From Tepidaquicella sp964564635 (GTDB lineage: Bacteria; Bacteroidota; Ignavibacteria; Tepidaquicellales; Tepidaquicellaceae), in NCBI GenBank assembly GCA_964564635.1, contig CAZMAR010000002.1, positions 372,001-436,000 of the forward strand: a stretch of 64,000 nucleotides of DNA. Reading direction: 5' to 3'. Below are positions 52,311 to 59,730 of the stretch, one piece after another. Positions within the stretch are counted from its first letter, which is position 1. Every line of letters begins with the position of its first letter. Made by a program: the position numbers and the translations under genes. Below the pieces are notes generated by a model. That model made no database searches. It was not told the origin of the DNA and worked only from the letters and a program-made list of their open reading frames with translations.

Positions 52311-53522
52311 TTAATCTTTATATGGATCGTATACATCTTCACCCGCCATAGCGACCCCAATAGGTTTAAGTCTGTGTAGTACTTCTATCGAATTCTTATG
52401 ATAGTTTAGAACTTCTTCAAGCTTTTTATAACAATCTGGTGACTCATCTGCTCCCCCTCCTCTTAATTCTATTCCTTTTTCAGCCATCATCTTTTGCACT
52501 TCCTTAAAATTTATTAGACCGCCGGAAATTCTTACTGGATAATGCTGCCCCTTTTTACCTTTTTTCCATTTTATTCTGCCAGCTGCTTTTATCCTTGAAA
52601 TAATTCTTCCCGCTCCATGAACGGTAGAGAATAGAGATTCTCTGGATTCTTTTGAATCTATACCTTTTACAATTACAGATTCATCTGCCATAGTGGAACC
52701 GATGAATGATAATTGTTCCGGAAAAGCAGGAGTGCATCCTTTCCTTACAACCCAATAAGTTTCACCAAAATGTTTTTCTTTCCATGCAAAATTATGATGA
52801 TTATGCACTTCAAAAACACTTTTTGCCTTTAAAATTTCTAACACTTTTTCAACAACTGCATCTCTTCCTGCATAAGCATATTCACCAGCCAGATGCATTG
52901 AATAAATGTAATCCTGCCCTAACTCAGAGTCAACTTTTAATAAAGTTGGAGGTGCCATCATATTATTTGCATCTTTGGGTTTATCCTCAAAGTTCATATT
53001 TCTTGCGAGAGCAAGGAAGCCCATTGCAATTTTATGTCCGAACCCTCTAGAACCAAAATGCACTCCGACCCAAAGATTACCTTCTTCATCTTTGAACAAA
53101 TCTACATAGTGATTGCCACTTCCCACTGTGCCGAGTTGTTCCTGTGCAAGTGGATACATTTTTCTGATGTACTTTAAATCCGATTTTGCGATTTTCTCAA
53201 GTACTGGATGTTCTATGGGTTTTGGATTTGGACGACCAAGTCCAAAACCAATCTGTTTTACTATCTCATCCATTATCTTTTTGATTTCTATATCTTCCGC
53301 TTTCAGATTTGTCTTCACTGCTTTATTTCCACAGGCAATATCAAACCCTACCCCAGAGGGACTAATATAATCTTTATAAGCAACAACTCCACCTATTGGC
53401 ATACTGTATCCAATATGATGGTCTGCGCAGAGGACTCCATATTCCCCTTTCTCAACACACATCAATATTTGTTTATAAGCATCTTCGTCGCGTTGACCGA
53501 ATATTTTTATCTTTTTTTCCAT
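52311..53522 (-). CDS. rtcB: RtcB-family RNA ligase
   Basis: This 403-residue protein is near the length of E. coli RtcB (408). RtcB joins RNA 2',3'-cyclic phosphate or 3'-phosphate ends to 5'-OH ends using GTP and manganese. Motifs seen are GYSMPIGGVVAYKDYISPSG, then VGFDIACGN with metal ligands, VGSGNHYVDLF, EVHNHHNFAW with histidines for Mn2+, and VHGAGR, whose histidine becomes guanylylated. RGGGADESPDCYK near the C-terminus is also conserved. No RtcA or RtcR regulator is adjacent. It probably repairs or processes tRNA or mRNA breaks. Confidence 0.95.
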   Translation of the reverse strand: MEKKIKIFGQRDEDAYKQILMCVEKGEYGVLCADHHIGYSMPIGGVVAYKDYISPSGVGFDIACGNKAVKTNLKAEDIEIKKIMDEIVKQIGFGLGRPNPKPIEHPVLEKIAKSDLKYIRKMYPLAQEQLGTVGSGNHYVDLFKDEEGNLWVGVHFGSRGFGHKIAMGFLALARNMNFEDKPKDANNMMAPPTLLKVDSELGQDYIYSMHLAGEYAYAGRDAVVEKVLEILKAKSVFEVHNHHNFAWKEKHFGETYWVVRKGCTPAFPEQLSFIGSTMADESVIVKGIDSKESRESLFSTVHGAGRIISRIKAAGRIKWKKGKKGQHYPVRISGGLINFKEVQKMMAEKGIELRGGGADESPDCYKKLEEVLNYHKNSIEVLHRLKPIGVAMAGEDVYDPYKD

Positions 53523-53670
53523 AATTCTACTATATAATTATAAATAATTAGAAAATACTTTAAAAGAGAAAAATCATTTGTTTTAAGTTAACCCCTTTTT
53601 AACTAAATTAAGTATTTCTAAAAACCAAAAATCTTATTTTATAAATTTATACTTTAAAACTGATAGTAAT

Positions 53671-54213
53671 TTATTTTTTTATAATATACAGAATATGATT
53701 TTTTAGTCTTACCTGTTTAAATATTTGATACTTAATTTCTGATGATATTTTTTTTACAAATGATGGTTTTAATCTATGTTTCATAGGGGGTCCAAAATCT
53801 TCTTTCTTATATTTCCATTCGAGTATAAAAATAAATTTCCTGGAAACGCGATTTGCTTCCACTATTGCATCAGTAAAGCTATCAACCTCATGTAAAACTA
53901 ATCCAAAGAATACAGCATCAAAAGAATTTTTTCTAAATGGAAGTGATTCTGCTTTTGCAACTATAAATTCACACTCAGGTAAATACTTCTTTGCTGATTT
54001 TATCATTTTTTTATTTATATCTATTCCTGTAACATTGACTCCATTTTTGAAAAATTCTTCTGCAAAAAGTCCACTACCTGTACCAATGTCTAAAAGAGTT
54101 TTTATTGGTCCTTGCTTTAAACAAATTGAGATTATCTTTTGCAAATTCAACCTTTTAATTCTCTCTTTTGTTCTTAATTTATCAGGGTTTTGATTGTAAA
54201 TTCTCTCATTCAT
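53671..54213 (-). CDS. SAM-dependent class I methyltransferase
   Basis: This 180-residue protein has the SAM-binding motif LLDIGTGSGLFAEEFF near 40-55, the acidic GIDINKKMI after the second strand, and FDAVFFGLVLHEVDSF as motif IV. No catalytic signature for a known substrate is visible. A degraded relative lies at 57814-58155. It follows two thioredoxin-fold genes on the same strand, with a gap of 33 bases, so it is probably co-transcribed. That context hints at a small redox or metalloid-related operon; the substrate remains unknown. Confidence 0.85.
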   Translation of the reverse strand: MNERIYNQNPDKLRTKERIKRLNLQKIISICLKQGPIKTLLDIGTGSGLFAEEFFKNGVNVTGIDINKKMIKSAKKYLPECEFIVAKAESLPFRKNSFDAVFFGLVLHEVDSFTDAIVEANRVSRKFIFILEWKYKKEDFGPPMKHRLKPSFVKKISSEIKYQIFKQVRLKNHILYIIKK

Positions 54214-54246
54214 TTGTTGTTATTAAAATGTTATTGATTTATTATT

Positions 54247-54798
54247 TTATTCCCAGAAATACATTTTTGCTTCGAGAGAATCAGGATACTGTTCTTGTAT
54301 CGTTTTCAGTTTTTTCATAAAAACAGCTTTATCCTTTGTCTTTATGTAATTTGCAACTGCAATTTGTAATTCAAGCCTTGGTAATAGTACAGAATTTTTT
54401 AAATTAAAAATATCCTTATTCATTACCTGAATAGCATCATCATATTTACCACGAGGAATCATTATTTCTGAATATCCGAGCCTTAGAATAACTCTTAATT
54501 CTTCAGGTGGAAGGAATCCATTAAAATTAAAATATGATTTTCCTTTATAATCCAGAAAATAAAAAGAAGGGGTCCAATATGCAGAATATTCTCTTCTTAT
54601 TTCACGGTCTTTAATTAAATCCAGCTTAAGAAGTATAAACCATTCAGACATTTCTTGAATTACTTCTGAATTTGTGTAAGTTTCTGAATACAGTTTTTTA
54701 CATCCACCACATCCATCCATTTCAAACTGAAGTAGTATTGGTTTATGTGTCCTGGATGCTTCTTCTCTTGCAGTATTGAAATCAGTTAACCAATTCAT
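54247..54798 (-). CDS. cytoplasmic thioredoxin-fold protein (CGGC)
   Basis: This 183-residue protein has no signal peptide. It starts with NWLTDFNTAREEASRTHKPI, typical of the Thioredoxin_7/DsbD-gamma-like group, and has the redox pair Cys-30 and Cys-33 in MDGCGGCKK. A typical cis-proline segment is seen at YWTPSFYFLDYKG. The C-terminal 60 residues are helical (AKMYFWE ending). The CGGC active site is uncommon among thioredoxins. It is likely a reductase or oxidase for cytosolic partners and lies between a smaller thioredoxin-like gene and a methyltransferase. Confidence 0.82.
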   Translation of the reverse strand: MNWLTDFNTAREEASRTHKPILLQFEMDGCGGCKKLYSETYTNSEVIQEMSEWFILLKLDLIKDREIRREYSAYWTPSFYFLDYKGKSYFNFNGFLPPEELRVILRLGYSEIMIPRGKYDDAIQVMNKDIFNLKNSVLLPRLELQIAVANYIKTKDKAVFMKKLKTIQEQYPDSLEAKMYFWE

Positions 54799-54824
54799 AT
54801 ATGTTTATTTTTAAGTTTTTAAAA

Positions 54825-55136
54825 TTATTTCTTTTGAAGAATGGTAATTAATTTATTTTTTATATCTGATGCCGAGGGAATTCCATTCTTATATATTCTA
54901 CAATTTAAACCAGGCTCAGCAGGGGATTCTAATCCTTCGAAATCTTCTCCGTTTATTAATAAGGTCGGAGAGCCTCTAAACCCGATTTTCAAAGCAGTTT
55001 CATTATCCTCAATCAATATGTAATTTATTGAAACTTTATCCTTGAAATCACTAATTGCATCCTGAAGATTCTCCATTAATTTTTTACTGTTTGGACATCC
55101 TTCAAAATACTGATATTCAATTTTGATTTTATCCAT
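54825..55136 (-). CDS. small thioredoxin-like protein
   Basis: This 103-residue protein reads like a single thioredoxin fold. The first strand ends IEYQYFEGCPNSKKLME with one cysteine at 14, where a normal thioredoxin has two. FRGSPTLLINGEDFEG holds the cis-proline, and Cys-79 lies in GLNCRIY. This GCPN type is often found near mercury- or arsenic-related genes, but none is visible here. It is the first gene of a three-gene operon with the CGGC protein and the methyltransferase, with gaps of 26 and 33 bases. Confidence 0.75.
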   Translation of the reverse strand: MDKIKIEYQYFEGCPNSKKLMENLQDAISDFKDKVSINYILIEDNETALKIGFRGSPTLLINGEDFEGLESPAEPGLNCRIYKNGIPSASDIKNKLITILQKK

Positions 55137-55449
55137 AAATACTTTTAGTTTTGGTGAAAGTTCCTTATAATTTTTTTATTTACTGCAATTTTGACTCATA
55201 AAATCCATGTAATTTAACAGGCGAAAAATTTATTTTTCATTTTGACTTAATCATATTTGTTATCAACTATGTCATTTCATAAAACCTCATTTTTCTGTTT
55301 TAAATTCCACACTTAATTTATTTACCAATACCATACAAGAATAATTAATTAATGTTTTTTTATTTCTTAATGAAGGGGTATTTAATAATCTATATTATTC
55401 TAAAATATTACAATTATAATATTAAATATAGATAATTCTACTTTTTTAA
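55137..55449. other. intergenic stretch without recognised features
   Basis: About 310 AT-rich bases upstream of the thioredoxin operon and downstream of the outer-membrane protein gene. No open frame, hairpin or repeat was recognised; the promoter of the thioredoxin operon should lie near 55140-55250. Confidence 0.5.
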
Positions 55450-56826
55450 TTATAAAATATGAAGTTTAAAATTGTAAAGTATTTGAAATGAGATTAACAA
55501 TGAACTTTTAGGATTTTTTCCATTTATTTCAAGTACTTCTTTTGGATTAAAAACTCCCAATAAGAACACAAATCCCCAATTATCATTTAACGAATATTTA
55601 GTAAAAAGGTTGAATTCCTCACCAAGATAATTTTCATCTGGTTTTAATTTTAATGTTCCATTTATAATTATACCTTCAGTAGATGGAATTCTGTATTGAT
55701 TATATTTAATCTCAATCATTAATATTTTTTCTTTATATATTTCAAGAACAATTTCACGGTCATCCAGATTAGACCATTTTACTATGTTCATCCAGCCATA
55801 ATATTTATCACTTGCCCCAAAGACAGGGTCAAAAGTTCTGATGATCTCATCATCTTTATTGCCTCCACTTGCGTATGTAAATCTTAAACTGAAAATAGCT
55901 TTTAAGTTAGTGAAGTTAAAAATATAACCTATCTTAGTGAATAAACCATAAGCGGAAATATCTTTATTATTTTCATTCCCAAATTCTCGAACATAATTTA
56001 TTTCAGTTATAAAATTAAAAAAATTATTATTTTCCACTCTAAGCCCCAGCCAGTTTCTTCTGATTTGTTGGTCTTTAATGTAATCAGCATTACCTTCCTG
56101 TTTTCGTGCAAAGTATGGTTCAATTGTTAAGTTTTTATTATACCTAAAAGAAGCATAAAAGCCTAAACCAAAATATTCGTCAAATGTAAAAGGTAAAGTT
56201 GTTCTGTATGGGTAATTAACCCTTGTCCCCCCAATAAAAGCATCAAAAGAAAGATTTTCTTTTAAGTAGATAAATCTAAAAGCATCCCAGGTCCACCTTC
56301 CTGAATTTCCCCACTCGCCGGGTCCAAATATTCTACTATCAGAAAGATTTATTTTCTGTCTACCAATTTTTAGAGAAAAATTTTTTAAAATATCTTTTAT
56401 ATAAATATTGAAATCATAAAATTCCCAAAAGACTTCATTTGGGTTCATTATATAATATGGATTGGTTGAGCCTTTTTTTTTGATTTTAAAAGCATCTGGT
56501 TCCTCCGAATTCCTTAGAGACCAACCGTATGCTCTTGAATCTTGAATGTGAATATTAATTTCTATGTTTTCTTTTGGCTTGTAATTTATTCCTAAAATTA
56601 TTCTTTGAAGTAAAATGTTATCATTGATTTTTCCAATTCCGCTCTGACTATCATCACCATAATTTAATGCGTTTAATCCATACCATTTCTCAAATCTGTA
56701 TCGTATATTTCCGTCAATTTGAAATTTTGCAGAATCTTTTTCTTGAGAATATAAATTATTTATGATATTTGAACATAGAAGAAGTTGAAAAAATAATAAA
56801 AAATAATAAATATTTTTCAATTTCAT
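55450..56826 (-). CDS. outer-membrane beta-barrel protein, alginate-export-like
   Basis: This 458-residue protein has a signal peptide (about 1-27, ending NLYSQ). A barrel of many alternating strands then begins with GNIRYRFEKWYGLNALNYGD, the opening seen in alginate-export-type porins (AlgE-like). The charge pattern and the segment SLKIGRQKINLSDSRIFGPG near 155-175 are also typical. The C-terminus is FKLHIL. It overlaps the CDF metal exporter gene by 4 bases, so the two are translationally coupled. It may provide the outer-membrane exit or entry path related to the metal. Confidence 0.75.
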   Translation of the reverse strand: MKLKNIYYFLLFFQLLLCSNIINNLYSQEKDSAKFQIDGNIRYRFEKWYGLNALNYGDDSQSGIGKINDNILLQRIILGINYKPKENIEINIHIQDSRAYGWSLRNSEEPDAFKIKKKGSTNPYYIMNPNEVFWEFYDFNIYIKDILKNFSLKIGRQKINLSDSRIFGPGEWGNSGRWTWDAFRFIYLKENLSFDAFIGGTRVNYPYRTTLPFTFDEYFGLGFYASFRYNKNLTIEPYFARKQEGNADYIKDQQIRRNWLGLRVENNNFFNFITEINYVREFGNENNKDISAYGLFTKIGYIFNFTNLKAIFSLRFTYASGGNKDDEIIRTFDPVFGASDKYYGWMNIVKWSNLDDREIVLEIYKEKILMIEIKYNQYRIPSTEGIIINGTLKLKPDENYLGEEFNLFTKYSLNDNWGFVFLLGVFNPKEVLEINGKNPKSSLLISFQILYNFKLHIL

Positions 56827-57755
56827 ATTAGTGATTTATTATGATTTTGAATAAGTCCTTTATCTGCACATTTGTCACATTCGAATTGAAAAGTAAAATG
56901 GTTTATACCAAACTCTTTATGTAATTTATCTTCTATGTTTTTTTGAATTAGCATTGTATTACTGATTAGGGTATCTTCAACTTCAATGTGTGACTCAAAA
57001 TGAATATCATCATCGTTCAGTTTCCATATATGAACGTGATGAATATTTTTAACCTCCGGTATTTCTTCGATGATTTCCTTAACCTTTTGTAAATCAATAT
57101 CGTGAGGAGAAGACATCATAATAATATTAATTGCCTCTTTGATAATTGAATAAGCCGCTTTAAGAATATAAATAGAGATTAATATTGTTAAGAGCGGATC
57201 TATCCAATAAATATTGAAGGAGATTATAAAAACAGCTCCAATTATAACTGCCACACTGGAGACGGCATCACTTAACAAATGAAAATATGCTGCTCTTATA
57301 TTAAGATTATCTTTTGCATCTTTTTTTATAAGGATAGTTCCTAAAACATTTGCAATTAATCCCCCAGATGCTACTATTAACATTATAAATCCAGTAATAT
57401 GAGTTGGATTAATAAAATGTTCTATTGCTTCTTTTATCAAAAAGAAACTAATTATTATAAGAGTACTTGAATTAATAATTGCCGCGATTATTTCAGCACG
57501 CTTATATCCAAATGTATATTTAAGTGTTTTTGGTTTTTTACTCAGTTTGAGAGCTATATATGTAATTATAATTGATAATACATCACTAAAATTATGCAAT
57601 GCATCTGATAAAAGAGAAAGACTTCCAGAAAATATCCCCCCAAATATTTCCGCAATAGTAATAAGGAAATTCAACAAAATAGTAATCAATAAATTTTTAC
57701 TTTTGGGGCTGTTACTAATATGTCTGTGATTATGATTCATTATTCTATTTTTCAA
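56823..57755 (-). CDS. cation diffusion facilitator (CDF) metal exporter
   Basis: This 310-residue protein has six transmembrane helices, with the two CDF metal sites Asp-51, His-54 and Asp-58 in LSDALHNFSDV and His-159 and Asp-163 in HLLSDAVSS. These HxxxD-type ligands fit zinc. A cytosolic C-terminal domain has the usual HHVHIWKLNDDDIHFESHIE. The N-terminus (MNHNHRH) and a C-terminal CDKC are extra metal-binding tails. It exports zinc or a similar ion from the cytosol by proton antiport. The gene for an outer-membrane protein overlaps its end by 4 bases. Confidence 0.93.
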   Translation of the reverse strand: MKNRIMNHNHRHISNSPKSKNLLITILLNFLITIAEIFGGIFSGSLSLLSDALHNFSDVLSIIITYIALKLSKKPKTLKYTFGYKRAEIIAAIINSSTLIIISFFLIKEAIEHFINPTHITGFIMLIVASGGLIANVLGTILIKKDAKDNLNIRAAYFHLLSDAVSSVAVIIGAVFIISFNIYWIDPLLTILISIYILKAAYSIIKEAINIIMMSSPHDIDLQKVKEIIEEIPEVKNIHHVHIWKLNDDDIHFESHIEVEDTLISNTMLIQKNIEDKLHKEFGINHFTFQFECDKCADKGLIQNHNKSLI

Positions 57756-57813
57756 TAATATATAATACTAAATGATTGGCAAAACGGATATATAATTTTA
57801 TTGCAATAAATTT

Positions 57814-58155
57814 TCATAAATTTTTAATATATTCTTCTGCTAAACTATATTTTATCAAGGATACAATATATTCAAATTCATACCGCCATTTAATAACAAA
57901 TATAAATTTCTTCAATATTTTAAATATCTCTTCTAATGATTTTTTATAATTGGTAACCTTGTGGAATAATGATCCCCAAAATAATGAAGCGAATGTTTTA
58001 TTATTTATAGTTAAAATTTCTGCATGGGCAACATAAAATTTGCTTTCAGATAAATAATTTTTTACCACATCAATAATTCTTTTAAAAGTCAATGCTTGTA
58101 ACTGTTATGTTAATTCCGGTTTGTTAACAGCTTCTTCAAATAAGCCAGTTCTTAT
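57814..58155 (-). pseudogene. degraded methyltransferase, relative of the gene at 53671-54213
   Basis: The open frame of 92 residues (57814-58092) lacks the SAM-binding region but matches the middle and end of the methyltransferase at 53671-54213. Compare KFYVAHAEILTINNKTFASL with the intact copy's EFIVAKAESLPFRKNSFDAV, and KKFIFVIKWRYEF with RKFIFILEWKYKK. Further upstream in the same frame GLFEEAVNKPELT can be read, followed by a stop codon, where the intact gene has GLFAEEFFKNGVNVT. The start and the glycine-rich loop are lost. It is probably inactive. Confidence 0.7.
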
Positions 58156-58203
58156 TTAAACATCTGATATAGTAATGATATAAGATATAAATAAACTATT
58201 ATA

Positions 58204-58512
58204 TTAACTTCTAATCATTTCTTCTTTTTGAACAATTCCGAAACCAACCAATCCCTTTCCTGTTTTCAAACCATCGGGTAAAGGTTTAAAACCAAACGCC
58301 GCTGCTGCCGCAGGACAGGCAATACCTTCGGCATCGAGCAATACGTGACTGCCATGACGCGCTTTCATTAATGCCTGGCAATAACGATGTCCCGTTAATT
58401 TTTCAACCTCATTGGGAATGTCTGATTCATTGAATATAAATTTAACTCCGACTAAAGTTGTTAATCCGAGTATTTGTCTTATTTTTAAAGCATCTGACTT
58501 TAAAGTTTTCAC
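58204..58512 (-). CDS. short DUF169-like protein, possibly truncated
   Basis: This 102-residue protein starts with KSDALKIRQILGLTTLVGVK and then has RYCQALMKARHGSHVLLDAE followed by ACPAAAAAFGFKPLP. These are the conserved start and first cysteine motifs of DUF169, whose usual members are about 220-250 residues. It ends at the point where the next module should start, so it may be a broken gene or a minimal version. The two cysteines are in the CxQ and CPAAA contexts. It follows the ProC-like gene by 24 bases and may be part of that operon. Confidence 0.65.
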   Translation of the reverse strand: MKTLKSDALKIRQILGLTTLVGVKFIFNESDIPNEVEKLTGHRYCQALMKARHGSHVLLDAEGIACPAAAAAFGFKPLPDGLKTGKGLVGFGIVQKEEMIRS

Positions 58513-58536
58513 AATAATAAATTTTAAACTTTATAT

Positions 58537-59316
58537 TTATGGTTTAATTTTTTGAAATATTGAATTTAATTTTTCGCTGTAGTATGTCTTAATTACATTT
58601 TCAAACTCTCCGATTGGTTTTACCGGTATTAAGTCCATTACTTCTTCCGGCAACATATCGGAATAAAACAAAGTATTTACCGTTCCTTTTATCATTTCCG
58701 AAATTGTTTCCTTTGCCTCATTTTCTTCAAATCCATAAGATAAAGCAAGTTCTTTTAAATGCTGCAATTGAAACCAAAAATATGTAGGACCCATTGCACT
58801 AATCACAGCATAAGCTTCAATTTTATTTTCATTAACCACCGGGGTTTTACCAAGAATACTCAATAAAAGAATCAAAGAATTCTTATGCTCTTCACTCATA
58901 GTATCGGCAAATGCCACAGGATTAATACCCTGACCGATAATTCCGGTTGCACAGGGATTAACACGTGCAATTGAAGGAAAACCATCTAATAAATTTTGCA
59001 TCTTCTCAATAGTAATTTTTGGAGCGAGTGAAACAATCATCGAATCCTTCCTGATAATAGGTTTTATTTTTAATAATACATCCTTGATTACCGGAGGATG
59101 CACTGCCAAAAAAATAATATTGCAAGTAGAAGCAGATTCAATGCTCACATTTTCAACGCTGATGTTTGTAAAACTATTTTTAAGTTTTTCTAAAACATCA
59201 TTATTAGGATCGATGACAATAATTTCACCAAATGTTAAATTTGAATTTTTGAATGCTTGAAGAAAGATTTTTGTTATTCGACCTCCTCCGATAAATCCTA
59301 TTGTTTTGTTTTTCAT
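58537..59316 (-). CDS. pyrroline-5-carboxylate reductase-like NAD(P) oxidoreductase
   Basis: Starting at the ATG at 59316 gives 259 residues beginning with KTIGFIGGGRITKIFLQAF, a Rossmann nucleotide-binding site. The second half has AVISAMGPTYFWFQLQHLKE, the ProC dimerisation-domain region where the usual sequence is SGSGPAY. IARVNPCATGIIGQGIN replaces the RxMPNTP of true ProC. The C-terminus lacks the SPGGTT block typical of ProC. It therefore belongs to the ProC superfamily but may not make proline, so no gene symbol is given. Its neighbours are a DGC protein, an octahaem cytochrome and a short DUF169 protein. A GTG at 59346 could add ten residues. Confidence 0.72.
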   Translation of the reverse strand: MKNKTIGFIGGGRITKIFLQAFKNSNLTFGEIIVIDPNNDVLEKLKNSFTNISVENVSIESASTCNIIFLAVHPPVIKDVLLKIKPIIRKDSMIVSLAPKITIEKMQNLLDGFPSIARVNPCATGIIGQGINPVAFADTMSEEHKNSLILLLSILGKTPVVNENKIEAYAVISAMGPTYFWFQLQHLKELALSYGFEENEAKETISEMIKGTVNTLFYSDMLPEEVMDLIPVKPIGEFENVIKTYYSEKLNSIFQKIKP

Positions 59317-59374
59317 AATTTTTACTTCTTTTAAAATTTTTATCACTTGCTTATACTGTGAAAGATTTTGTATG

Positions 59375-59728
59375 CTAATTGCTGATTTTTAAAATATGTT
59401 CGACAATTTCATTTATTTTATCTTCCGTTACCGGTGTTTTACCTTTAACTATACCGAAATCGGTAGTATTAATATGAATAAAATCATTAACACCTGCTTT
59501 CTTCATAATCACTTCTGCACAGTTTATAGGACAACCATCAAGAACAATGTATTTCCCGATTTCTGTTTTTAATTGCTCTGCAAATTTTTCATCAACACTG
59601 AATCTTGCTAGGCAAAGCATTTTAGCCTTTCCCATATTCATTAATTTTCTTGCAACTAAGTCCGCGTATGCTCCAGTGTTTGAAGCACCTGAACAAGCAA
59701 TAATTCCGAGTTTCTTTACTGGTTCCAT
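59375..59728 (-). CDS. DGC-domain putative zinc-binding protein
   Basis: This 117-residue protein has four cysteines, 12, 39, 66 and 70, in IIACSGASNTGAYADL, MLCLAR and LDGCPINCAEVIMKKAG. The DGCPINC block names the DGC family, whose members bind zinc in the cytoplasm and have no proven function. It starts 2 bases after the stop of the octahaem cytochrome gene, so it is translated from the same mRNA; the ProC-like gene follows after 58 bases. It may act as a sensor or assembly factor for the redox system. Confidence 0.82.
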   Translation of the reverse strand: MEPVKKLGIIACSGASNTGAYADLVARKLMNMGKAKMLCLARFSVDEKFAEQLKTEIGKYIVLDGCPINCAEVIMKKAGVNDFIHINTTDFGIVKGKTPVTEDKINEIVEHILKISN

Positions 59729-59730
59729 TT

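Noticed and set aside
54247..55136. Mercury or arsenic resistance operon
   Set aside because: The thioredoxin-like genes recall such operons, but no mer, ars or regulator gene is present.
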